This document shows, one piece after another, positions 1 to 9,011 of a stretch of DNA of 64,000 nucleotides. Under the pieces are notes generated by a model. It ran no database searches, had not been told where the DNA came from, and saw nothing but the letters and a program-made list of their open reading frames with translations. Position numbers and translations under genes: made by a program. The DNA comes from Rhodophyticola sp. CCM32 (lineage in GTDB: Bacteria; Pseudomonadota; Alphaproteobacteria; Rhodobacterales; Rhodobacteraceae), in NCBI RefSeq assembly GCF_004751985.1, contig NZ_CP038492.1, forward strand, positions 62,001-126,000. The letters run 5' to 3'. Position 1 is the stretch's first letter. Every line of letters starts with the position of its first letter.

Positions 1-2
1 CC

Positions 3-203
3 GATATCATGATCCACGCGGCCGAGACCCAGAAGATCAAGACTCTGATGAACAAGATCTATGTCAAACATACCGGCAACAGTCTGAAAGAGGTGGAAAA
101 GGCGCTGGAGCGGGACAATTTCATGTCCGCCGAAGAGGCCAAGGACTGGGGCCATATTGACGAGATTGTCGAAAACCGCGCCACCGGAGAGGACGAGAGT
201 TGA
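3..203 (+). CDS. clpP: ATP-dependent Clp protease proteolytic subunit, C-terminal part
   Basis: The reading frame enters from outside the window, so only about the last 66 residues are present. The visible part carries the C-terminal ClpP pattern in which an aspartate helix (DIMIHAAE) is followed by the handle region and the conserved ending with [14 protein letters not shown]. ClpP forms a tetradecameric cytoplasmic serine protease and works with the ClpX unfoldase, whose gene follows 153 bp downstream on the same strand. The catalytic Ser and His lie outside the window; the clpP-clpX order supports the call. Confidence 0.9.
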   Translation, partial: DIMIHAAETQKIKTLMNKIYVKHTGNSLKEVEKALERDNFMSAEEAKDWGHIDEIVENRATGEDES

Positions 204-356
204 GCATGTCACACTGTTGCGGGGGCAGGCCCGCCACAGGCATTTTGGCGTTGTGGCCGGGTTTTGCCTGTTCTAGTCTGCCCGGAACAGGACATTATAC
301 ATGCGCGAAATCGGGTTTGGACAGGCCCCCGGACCCAACCGGTTGAGGTAGATAAC

Positions 357-1622
357 ATGGCAAGTTCTTCCGGCACGGATAGCAAGAACACGCTTTATTG
401 CTCGTTTTGCGGCAAAAGCCAGCACGAGGTGAGAAAGCTTATCGCGGGTCCGACCGTGTTCATCTGCGATGAATGTGTCGAGCTGTGCATGGATATCATT
501 CGGGAAGAAACCAAATCTGCCGGACTGAAGGCCACCGATGGTGTGCCCAGCCCGAAAGAGATTTGCGAAGTGCTGGATGATTACGTGATCGGTCAGGCCC
601 ATGCGAAACGGGTTTTGTCGGTGGCGGTCCACAACCATTACAAACGCCTGAACCATGCGGGCAAAACCGATATCGAACTGGCGAAATCGAATATTCTGCT
701 GATTGGCCCCACGGGGTGCGGCAAGACGCTTCTGGCCCAGACACTGGCCCGGATTCTGGATGTGCCGTTCACCATGGCCGATGCCACAACCCTGACCGAG
801 GCCGGATATGTGGGTGAGGATGTGGAGAACATCATCCTCAAACTGTTGCAGGCGTCTGAATACAATGTGGATCGGGCGCAGCGCGGGATCGTCTATATCG
901 ACGAGGTTGATAAGATCACGCGGAAATCCGACAACCCGTCGATCACCCGTGACGTCTCGGGCGAGGGGGTGCAGCAGGCGCTGCTGAAAATCATGGAAGG
1001 CACGGTGGCCAGTGTGCCGCCCCAGGGCGGGCGCAAACACCCGCAACAGGAATTCCTTCAGGTCGACACCACAAATATCCTGTTCATCTGCGGCGGGGCC
1101 TTCGCGGGTCTTGAAAAGATCATCGCGCAGCGGGGCAAGGGTTCGGCCATCGGCTTTGGCGCTGATGTGAAAGAGGATGATACCCGCGGCGTGGGTGAGA
1201 TGTTTGGCGAGTTGGAGCCGGAGGATCTGCTGAAATTCGGGTTGATCCCGGAATTTGTTGGCCGTCTGCCCGTGATCGCAACCCTGACCGATCTGGATGA
1301 GGATGCGCTGGTGACCATTCTGACCCAGCCGAAAAACGCGCTGGTGAAGCAATATCAACGGCTGTTCGAACTGGAAGATGCCAGCCTGAAATTCACCGAT
1401 GACGCATTGGGCGCGATTGCCAAACGGGCGATTGCGCGCAAGACCGGTGCGCGGGGCCTGCGCTCGATCATGGAGGATATCCTCCTTGATACGATGTTCG
1501 ATCTGCCGGGCACCGATGGGGTGGAAGAGGTTGTGGTCAATGAAGAAGCGGTGAATTCCGATGCACAGCCTTTGCTGATCTATGCGGAGCGCCCGAAAGA
1601 AGAACCGGCCTCCGCAGGCTGA
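357..1622 (+). CDS. clpX: ATP-dependent Clp protease ATP-binding subunit ClpX
   Basis: AAA+ unfoldase that delivers tagged substrates to ClpP in the cytoplasm. The 421-aa product has the usual family length. An N-terminal zinc-binding domain has Cys15, Cys18, Cys37 and Cys40. It is followed by Walker A GPTGCGKT, the pore-loop segment AGYVGEDVE, Walker [10 protein letters not shown], and an RKH loop. The ATG at 357 was chosen because it gives the conserved N-terminus [10 protein letters not shown]; the in-frame ATG at 264 would add 31 residues not typical of ClpX. It sits just downstream of clpP, the usual order. The next gene (nadE) is convergent. Confidence 0.97.
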   Translation: MASSSGTDSKNTLYCSFCGKSQHEVRKLIAGPTVFICDECVELCMDIIREETKSAGLKATDGVPSPKEICEVLDDYVIGQAHAKRVLSVAVHNHYKRLNHAGKTDIELAKSNILLIGPTGCGKTLLAQTLARILDVPFTMADATTLTEAGYVGEDVENIILKLLQASEYNVDRAQRGIVYIDEVDKITRKSDNPSITRDVSGEGVQQALLKIMEGTVASVPPQGGRKHPQQEFLQVDTTNILFICGGAFAGLEKIIAQRGKGSAIGFGADVKEDDTRGVGEMFGELEPEDLLKFGLIPEFVGRLPVIATLTDLDEDALVTILTQPKNALVKQYQRLFELEDASLKFTDDALGAIAKRAIARKTGARGLRSIMEDILLDTMFDLPGTDGVEEVVVNEEAVNSDAQPLLIYAERPKEEPASAG

Positions 1623-1716
1623 GACGCGCTGCTATTCACGATTTTCAAACTTCTGGCGATTGCTCGTTTGCGGGCGAAATCTACAGGGTGTGTGTTCAGC
1701 CTTGGCTCAGATCACC

Positions 1717-1813
1717 CTCCCGCCCGGCGGCACCGCCGGGCAGCGTCTGAGCCGCCCCCAAGGGGCGCGGGCGCTTCGCTTCCTGCCCCTCGGTTCGGGC
1801 GATGCCCTCTACG
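1717..1813 (+). repeat. Dispersed intergenic repeat family A, copy 1
   Basis: GC-rich block that begins with the dyad CCCGCCCGGCGG/CCGCCGGGC and continues through a conserved stretch ending near CGGTTCGGGCGATGCCCTC. A near-identical copy is at 26381-26474 on the same strand, and a shorter copy lies inverted at 50091-50153. Here it sits between the convergent genes clpX and nadE. It encodes no convincing protein; it could act as a bidirectional transcription end or be a mobile palindromic element. Confidence 0.8.
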
Positions 1814-1839
1814 CAAACTATATTTGGTGCAGAATAAAA

Positions 1840-1913
1840 TGATTTCGCCGTAGATCAGCAGTTTGCTGATCAAGAGGCAGTCAGATTACAGCATGCTGCT
1901 TTAAACGATTTCT
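1840..1913. repeat. Palindromic intergenic repeat, diverged copy overlapping the nadE 3' end
   Basis: Contains GATTACAGCATGCTG, which also borders the 104-bp repeats near 49.9 kb, and AAACGATTTCTGC plus GATCAGCAGTTTGCT, which match the palindrome at 40423-40541 in reverse complement. Its right arm runs into nadE: the TAA stop (1901-1903) and the last few codons of that gene lie inside it. Confidence 0.6.
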
Positions 1914-3571
1914 GCCGTATCATCCCGCCAGCGGTTCACAATCGGGTAACGCCGGTCAAGCCAGAACGCGCGCTCGGTCAGTCGCGCGCCGGGGGCGGAC
2001 TGGAAGCGCTTGTATTCACTGATGTAAATCAGATGCTCGATCTTTTTTACCGTGGCGCGGTCATACCCCATGGCGACCACATCCGCGACCGAGGCCTCCT
2101 TGTCGATCAGCATTTCCAGGATCACATCCAGCACCTCATAAGGCGGCAGGCTGTCTTCATCCTTCTGGTTCTCGCGCAACTCGGCGGTGGGCGGTTTGTC
2201 GATCACCCGGGGCGGGATCACCTCGCCCGCGGGCGCTTTCATCCAGGGCCGATGATTGGCGTTGCGCCAGCGGCAGGTCTCGAACACCCGGGTTTTGTAC
2301 AGGTCCTTGATCGGGTTATAGCCGCCGGCCATATCGCCATAGATCGTGGCATAGCCCACCGCGACCTCGGATTTATTGCCCGTGGTCAGCAGCATCTCGT
2401 CAAACTTGTTCGACAGGGCCATCAGTGCGACACCGCGCAGGCGGGACTGGATGTTTTCCTCGGCCACGCCGGGTTTGGTGCCGTTGAACAGCGGTGCAAG
2501 GGCGTCGGTCACGGCGGCGCGGGGCCCGGAGATTGAAACCGTATCCAGCTTCGTGCCCAGTCTGCGGGCCACATCGGCGGCATCTTCCAGCGAGATCTCA
2601 GACGTGTATTCCGAGGGCAGCATGACGCAGCGCACATTTTCCGGGCCGATCGCATCCGCCGCGATGGTTGCGACAATCGCGCTGTCGATCCCGCCGGACA
2701 GGCCAAGCAGAACCCTGGAAAACCCCGCCTTGGTCAGATAATCCCGCGTGGCTTCAACCATGACGCGGTAATCGGCCTCCCATTCATCTGGCAGAAACGC
2801 CTTTTCGCCCGCGACCGCGCGCCAGCCATCGGCGGTGTTCTTGAAACTGACATGGAACAGCCCTTCCTCGAAGGCGGGCATCTGATGGGTCAGGGCGCCG
2901 CCCGGGTTCAGAACGAAGGAGGCGCCATCGAAAATCTGGTCATCCTGCCCGCCAAGCAGGTTGAGATAGGCCATCGGCAGGCCGGTTTCGATCACGCGGG
3001 AGACCATGATCATCTGTCTGAGGCCGAATTTCCTGCGATGATAAGGCGACCCGTTCGGAACCAGCAGAATTTCGGCTCCGGTTTCGGCCAGGGTCTCGGT
3101 CACATCCTCGAACCAGGCATCCTCGCAGACCGGGATGCCGATACGCAGCGGCCCCACACGCACCGGCCCCGCAGGATCGCCCGCATTGTAATAGCGTTTT
3201 TCGTCAAACACGGTGTAATTGGGCAGATGATGCTTGAGCACCTGAGCACTGATTTTGCCCTCCTGCAGCACGAAATAGGTGTTGAATGGCTTGTTCCCGC
3301 CGGGCAGCGGCCCGCCAATGCCAATCGCCGGGCCATCGGCACAATCCGCCGCCAGTTGTTCGATCACCCGCTGCACATCGGCGGCAAAGGCCGGTTTTTT
3401 CACCAGATCCTGCAACTGATATCCGGTCACGAACATCTCGGGAAAGGCAATCATATGCGCGCCTGCGGCTTTTGCCTCGGCCCATGCGGCGCGCGCCTTG
3501 GCGGCATTGCCCGACAGATCCCCCACAGTGGGGTTCAGTTGCGCCAGGCAAAGGTGAAAACTATCGGCCAT
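1901..3571 (-). CDS. nadE: Glutamine-dependent NAD(+) synthetase
   Basis: Converts nicotinate adenine dinucleotide to NAD+ with glutamine as nitrogen donor. The N-terminal nitrilase-type glutaminase domain shows the Glu (AFPEMFVTGY), Lys (LKHHLPNYTVF) and Cys (GIPVCEDAW) triad. The C-terminal synthetase domain has the PP-loop GLSGGIDSA. About 556 aa, usual for the long bacterial form. ATG at 3571 is preferred over a GTG at 3580 that adds three residues. The last codons and TAA stop fall inside an intergenic repeat, so the C-terminal end (TAEIV) is probably repeat-derived. Convergent with clpX. Confidence 0.95.
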   Translation of the reverse strand: MADSFHLCLAQLNPTVGDLSGNAAKARAAWAEAKAAGAHMIAFPEMFVTGYQLQDLVKKPAFAADVQRVIEQLAADCADGPAIGIGGPLPGGNKPFNTYFVLQEGKISAQVLKHHLPNYTVFDEKRYYNAGDPAGPVRVGPLRIGIPVCEDAWFEDVTETLAETGAEILLVPNGSPYHRRKFGLRQMIMVSRVIETGLPMAYLNLLGGQDDQIFDGASFVLNPGGALTHQMPAFEEGLFHVSFKNTADGWRAVAGEKAFLPDEWEADYRVMVEATRDYLTKAGFSRVLLGLSGGIDSAIVATIAADAIGPENVRCVMLPSEYTSEISLEDAADVARRLGTKLDTVSISGPRAAVTDALAPLFNGTKPGVAEENIQSRLRGVALMALSNKFDEMLLTTGNKSEVAVGYATIYGDMAGGYNPIKDLYKTRVFETCRWRNANHRPWMKAPAGEVIPPRVIDKPPTAELRENQKDEDSLPPYEVLDVILEMLIDKEASVADVVAMGYDRATVKKIEHLIYISEYKRFQSAPGARLTERAFWLDRRYPIVNRWRDDTAEIV

Positions 3572-3734
3572 ATCGCTCACGCTATCCGGTGTTTGTCAGG
3601 CATGGTTTAACAGATCGGCGGTCAGGGCCAAGCGCAAGCCTGCCCGGTTTCGGCGAAATGCGTTGCGGGGCCTGTGGTCCTCACCTAGGTTTGGGGCGGA
3701 CCAGACACAAGGGATCCGATAGGGAGAGTGTGAT

Positions 3735-5300
3735 GTGCAAAAGCCGGGGTGGGGCATGATCCGACAGATGCTAGGCGCCAGCGCCCTTTGTCTGGCGCTG
3801 CCAGCAATGGTCCTGGCGCAGGACAGCCAGGTCGATATCCAGCAATATGAAAATGGCGGGATATATGAGGGGGAGTTCCGCGGTGGTGTGCAGCACGGCC
3901 AGGGCACGTACCGGCTGCCCAACGGATATGAATATACCGGCACATGGGTTGATGGCGAAATCAGGGGCCAGGGCCGTGCGATCTTTCCCGATGGGTCGAT
4001 CTATCAGGGCAATTTCGCCGCCGGACGGCCCGAAGGGGTCGGTCTGATCACCTTTGCGGATGGCTCAACCTATGAAGGGGAGTGGTCGGACGGGTTGATC
4101 AACGGTCAGGGGACCGCGCTTTACGCCAATGGCGTGCATTATGAAGGCGGCTTTCAGAACGCGCTGCACCATGGCAGCGGCGTGATGGAAAGCCCCAATG
4201 GCTATCGCTATGAGGGCCAGTGGAATAACGGGCTGAAAGAGGGCAGCGGAACGATCACCTACCCGGATGGTGCGGTCTATGAAGGAGAGTTCCAGGCCGG
4301 TCAGCGGGCGGGCAGCGGGCGGCTGGAGATGGCCGATGGCGTGATCTATGAAGGCGATTGGGCCGGTGGCCAGATCAATGGCGAAGGCGTGCTGACCCAG
4401 CCCAATGGCGATGTGTACGAGGGCATATTGGTCAATGGCCAGCGTCAGGGTGAGGGCATCGTGCGCTATTCCAACGGGGATGTGTATGAAGGGGCGTTTG
4501 CCGATGACCGGCGCCATGGTCAGGGCAGTTTCACGGGCGCCGATGGCTATCTTTATGTCGGGCAATGGACCGAAGGCCGGATTGAGGGTGAGGGGCAGGT
4601 CACCTATCCCGATGGCTCCATCTATCAGGGGGTGTTCCGCAATGATCTGGCCGATGGGCGCGGCACGATCACCTATGAGGATGGCTCCAGCTACGAGGGC
4701 GATTGGGCCGATGGGGTGATCCAGGGCTTTGGCGTGGCACGTTACGCCAACGGGCTTGTCTATGAAGGCCAGTTCCTGAATGCCCGTCAGCACGGGCAGG
4801 GCGTGATGACCCAGCCCAACCCGGATTATGATGCCGAGGTCGCGACAGCCGCAGGTCAAGGCTATGATGTACCGGAACTGCTCTATCGTTATGAGGGCGC
4901 CTGGGAAGACGGGCTGCGCCATGGTCAGGGGATCGCCACCTATGGCGATGGCACCACCTATGAGGGCGGCTTTGCCGAAGGCCAGCGCGCGGGTGAGGGC
5001 ACATTGACCATGCCCGACGGGTTTTCCTATACCGGTGCCTGGGCCGAAGGGGAGATCAATGGCTCAGGCGTGGCCACCTATGCCAATGGCGATGTCTATG
5101 AAGGCGTCTTTGTGAATGGCCGCCGTCAGGGTACGGGCACCATGACCTATGCCACAGGCCAGGTGGTCGAAGGCGCCTGGGAAGACGGCCGGCTGACCGA
5201 TGCGACCGATGACAGCGCGGTTCAGCCCGAAGAGGCCCCCGCCCCGGCGGAAGACCCCGATACATCGGAAACCACACCCGAAGCGGGCACCGATCAATAG
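3735..5300 (+). CDS. Secreted MORN-repeat protein
   Basis: Protein with an N-terminal signal peptide (hydrophobic ALCLALPAMVLAQ, cleavage after AQ) followed by about 19 MORN repeats of roughly 23 residues (xYEGxW/F...G.G.....G), then an acidic, proline-rich tail. MORN repeats form elongated beta-sheet structures; in bacteria their role is usually unknown and no enzymatic domain is visible here. Start: a GGGAG Shine-Dalgarno suits GTG at 3735, while ATG at 3756 also gives a good signal peptide. An overlapping 8-codon reading frame from ATG 3733 ends on the ATGA at 3756. Expected in the periplasm or outside the cell. Monocistronic; convergent with sat-cysC. Confidence 0.85.
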   Translation: MQKPGWGMIRQMLGASALCLALPAMVLAQDSQVDIQQYENGGIYEGEFRGGVQHGQGTYRLPNGYEYTGTWVDGEIRGQGRAIFPDGSIYQGNFAAGRPEGVGLITFADGSTYEGEWSDGLINGQGTALYANGVHYEGGFQNALHHGSGVMESPNGYRYEGQWNNGLKEGSGTITYPDGAVYEGEFQAGQRAGSGRLEMADGVIYEGDWAGGQINGEGVLTQPNGDVYEGILVNGQRQGEGIVRYSNGDVYEGAFADDRRHGQGSFTGADGYLYVGQWTEGRIEGEGQVTYPDGSIYQGVFRNDLADGRGTITYEDGSSYEGDWADGVIQGFGVARYANGLVYEGQFLNARQHGQGVMTQPNPDYDAEVATAAGQGYDVPELLYRYEGAWEDGLRHGQGIATYGDGTTYEGGFAEGQRAGEGTLTMPDGFSYTGAWAEGEINGSGVATYANGDVYEGVFVNGRRQGTGTMTYATGQVVEGAWEDGRLTDATDDSAVQPEEAPAPAEDPDTSETTPEAGTDQ

Positions 5301-5305
5301 ACCAG

Positions 5306-5375
5306 CCGCCCTTTCTTCTTGTGCAAAATACGCCGGGGGAATCGCCGCAGGCGATGGGGGCAGCGCCCCCATGCC
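5306..5375. terminator. Convergent-gene terminator motif (copy 1)
   Basis: Between the MORN gene (+) and sat-cysC (-) lies CCCTTTCTTCTTGT, an A-rich step, CGCCGGGGG and a hairpin (GGGGGCAGCGCCCCC). A closely similar block, in the opposite orientation, sits between the convergent lacI and oxidoreductase genes at 54478-54548. The repeated placement at convergent 3' ends suggests transcription termination or 3'-end processing. Confidence 0.55.
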
Positions 5376-5384
5376 TTGATTGGC

Positions 5385-7091
5385 TCAGACCGCGATCAGG
5401 CCCATGCTTTCCAGTTTCAGAAGCACCTGCTGGGCGCAGTGATCCACTTCCATCCCTTCGGTGTTGACCACAAGCTCAGCGGTTTCGGGCACCTCATAAG
5501 GATCGGAAATCCCGGTGAATTCCTTGATCTTGCCTTCCCGCGCCAGCTTGTACAGCCCTTTGCGGTCCCGGCGTTCGCATTCCTCAAGGCTGGTGGCCAC
5601 ATGCACCTCGACAAAGGCGCCATAGCTTTCGACCATCTCCCGCACCGACCGCCGCGTGGCGGTGTAGGGTGCGATCGGGGCACAGATGGCAATGCCACCG
5701 TTCTTGGTGATCTCCGAGGCGACATAGCCGATCCGCCGGATGTTGATGTCACGATGCTCTTTGGAAAACCCAAGCTCGGATGACAGGTGTTTGCGCACCA
5801 CATCGCCATCCAGCAAGGTCACCGGGCGACCGCCCATCTCCATCAGTTTCACCATGATCGCATTGGCGATGGTGGATTTGCCGGAGCCGGACAGACCGGT
5901 GAAAAACACCGTGAACCCCTGACGGGAGCGGGGCGGACGGGTCCGGCGCAGTTCGGCCACCACCGAGGGGAAGCTGAACCATTCCGGAATTTCCAGCCCT
6001 TCGGCCAGACGGCGGCGCAGTTCCGTGCCCGAGATGTTCAGAACGGTTGCATCCTTGGCGACCTCATCGGCGGGCTGGTATTCGGCCCGTTCCTGCACAA
6101 AGACCATATGTTTGAAAGGCACCATCTGGATGCCGATCTCATCGGCATGTTCCTTGAACAGGTCCTGCGCATCATAGGGGCCATAGAAATCCTCACCCTG
6201 GGAGTTCTTGCCCGGGCCCGCATGGTCACGGCCGACGATGAAATGGGTGCAGCCGTGATTCTTGCGGATCAGACCATGCCACACGGCCTCACGCGGGCCG
6301 GCCATGCGCATCGCCAGGTTCAGCAGGCTCATCGTGGTGGTGGCTGACGGGTATTGATCCAGCACCGCCTCATAGCAGCGGACGCGGGTGAAATGGTCGA
6401 TATCGCCGGGTTTGGTCAGCCCGACAATCGGATGGATCAGCAGGTTCGCCTGTGCCTCTTTCGCGGCCCGGAAGGTCAGTTCCTGATGGGCGCGGTGCAG
6501 CGGGTTGCGGGTCTGGAAGGCCACCACACGGCGCCAGCCAAGCTTGCGGAAATAGGCGCGAAGCTCATTGGGCGTGTCGCGGCGGGCGCGGAAATCATAA
6601 TGCACCGGCGGCTGAATGCCGGTGATCGCCCCTCCCAGATAGACCGGACCGGCCACATGGTGCAGATAATTCACTGCCGGATGGGCAATATCATCGGCGC
6701 CAAAGACCATTTCGGCCTCGCGCGCCTTGTTGGGCATATATTTGTCGCTGATCGACAGGATCGCCAGAATCACGCCTTCCTGATCGCGCAGCGCAATATC
6801 CTGACCGGGTTCGATGCCATCGGCAAATTCCTGGCTGATATCCAGGGTGATCGGCATCGGCCAGAGCGTGCCATCGGCCAGGCGCATGTTTTCGACGACA
6901 GAGGTATAATCCGCCTCGGTCAGAAAACCTTTCAACGGGTTGAACCCGCCATTCATCAACAGTTCCAGATCACAGATCTGACGCGGGCTCAGGTCCCAGC
7001 TTGGCAGGTCGGCGGCTTCGGTTTTCAGCTTCTGGGCGGAGTCATAAGAGACATAAAGTTCAGGGATCGGCGCAAGCGGTTGGGTGGTCAT
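5385..7091 (-). CDS. sat-cysC: Bifunctional sulfate adenylyltransferase / adenylylsulfate kinase
   Basis: Activates sulfate to APS and then to PAPS in the cytoplasm for sulfate assimilation or sulfation. The 568-aa fusion has an N-terminal ATP sulfurylase domain (to about residue 390) with TRNPLHRAHQ and GRDHAGPGK, the family HxxH-type nucleotide-binding motifs. The C-terminal APS kinase domain has P-loop GLSGSGKST. ATG at 7091 gives the expected N-terminus. The product PAPS is the donor for sulfotransferases such as the one encoded at 9008. Single gene; no cys neighbours visible. Confidence 0.95.
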   Translation of the reverse strand: MTTQPLAPIPELYVSYDSAQKLKTEAADLPSWDLSPRQICDLELLMNGGFNPLKGFLTEADYTSVVENMRLADGTLWPMPITLDISQEFADGIEPGQDIALRDQEGVILAILSISDKYMPNKAREAEMVFGADDIAHPAVNYLHHVAGPVYLGGAITGIQPPVHYDFRARRDTPNELRAYFRKLGWRRVVAFQTRNPLHRAHQELTFRAAKEAQANLLIHPIVGLTKPGDIDHFTRVRCYEAVLDQYPSATTTMSLLNLAMRMAGPREAVWHGLIRKNHGCTHFIVGRDHAGPGKNSQGEDFYGPYDAQDLFKEHADEIGIQMVPFKHMVFVQERAEYQPADEVAKDATVLNISGTELRRRLAEGLEIPEWFSFPSVVAELRRTRPPRSRQGFTVFFTGLSGSGKSTIANAIMVKLMEMGGRPVTLLDGDVVRKHLSSELGFSKEHRDINIRRIGYVASEITKNGGIAICAPIAPYTATRRSVREMVESYGAFVEVHVATSLEECERRDRKGLYKLAREGKIKEFTGISDPYEVPETAELVVNTEGMEVDHCAQQVLLKLESMGLIAV

Positions 7092-7296
7092 TTAATCGGA
7101 CTTTCAAATATTTGGTGGTGCAGATGAACAACAAGACGGCTCCAGAAACCGCCCTTCGGCTGCTCTCTAGTGCCAGAACAGGGCGATATTCAAGCCATCC
7201 CGTGTCACTGGGGCGGATTTGGCGCAGATTTTCTGCGATTGCAGCATGAATAGGCTGACCCCGGGGAACCCTATGCCTGCTTATTCAGCAGCGTCC

Positions 7297-8421
<1,125 letters not shown>

Positions 8422-8427
8422 TCATAT

Positions 8428-8458
8428 ATTGCGCATGAACGAAATATTATTGCGCATG
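8428..8458. promoter_or_regulatory. Direct repeat ATTGCGCATG x2, candidate Lrp-type binding sites
   Basis: Two identical 10-mers, ATTGCGCATG, start at 8428 and 8449, i.e. 21 bp apart (two helical turns), in the trxB/Lrp intergenic region about 55 bp before the regulator start. Phased half-sites in front of an Lrp/AsnC gene are typical of autoregulation. The link to this regulator is inferred. Confidence 0.5.
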
Positions 8459-8510
8459 TGGTTCTGAATCGAGATGATTCCAAAACCGGCAAGCGCAAAG
8501 GGGGGCCATC

Positions 8511-9011
8511 ATGGCAAGCACAAAGCTGGACCCGATTGACCGGAAGATTCTGGCCGAATTGCAGGCAGATGGCCGGATGACCAATGTGGAACTGGCCAAA
8601 CGGGTGGGCATATCGGCGCCGCCCTGTCTGCGCCGGGTCCGCACGCTGGAAGAGGCGGGGTATATCAGGGGCTATCACGCCGATGTGGATGCCCGCCAGT
8701 TGGGGTTCGAGGTGCAGGTCTTTGCGATGGTCGGTCTGCACAGCCAGGCGGAGGCGGATCTGGTTGCGTTCGAGGCCCTGTGTCGGTCCTGGCCCCTGGT
8801 CCGCGAATGCCACATGCTGAACGGGGACATTGATTTCATCCTGAAATGCGTCGCCCCGGATTTAAGCAGTTTTCAGACCTTCCTGACCGAATTTCTGACA
8901 TCCGCGCCCAATGTCGCCTCGGTCCGCACGTCTCTGGTGATCCGCGGGGCAAAGGATGACCCCGGCGTGCCCTTCGACGTGATGGAGGACCGGCTGAGCC
9001 AATCCGCATGA
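8511..9011 (+). CDS. Lrp/AsnC family transcriptional regulator
   Basis: 166 aa. N-terminal winged helix-turn-helix (LDPIDRKILAELQADGRMTNVELAKRVG region) followed by the RAM/AsnC ligand-binding domain ending in SLVIRGAKDD. Such proteins assemble as octamers that wrap DNA and respond to amino acids; the ligand here cannot be told. Its stop overlaps the start of the sulfotransferase gene (ATGA at 9008-9011), so the two are probably translated together. Direct repeats upstream (8428-8458) may be its own operator, and it may also control trxB. Confidence 0.9.
   Translation: MASTKLDPIDRKILAELQADGRMTNVELAKRVGISAPPCLRRVRTLEEAGYIRGYHADVDARQLGFEVQVFAMVGLHSQAEADLVAFEALCRSWPLVRECHMLNGDIDFILKCVAPDLSSFQTFLTEFLTSAPNVASVRTSLVIRGAKDDPGVPFDVMEDRLSQSA

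Noticed and set aside
273..1358. Long minus-strand frame opposite clpX
   Set aside because: Shadow of clpX; no family resemblance and the opposite strand is clearly ClpX.
4065..4922. Long minus-strand frame inside the MORN gene
   Set aside because: Its repetitive composition mirrors the MORN repeats on the other strand.
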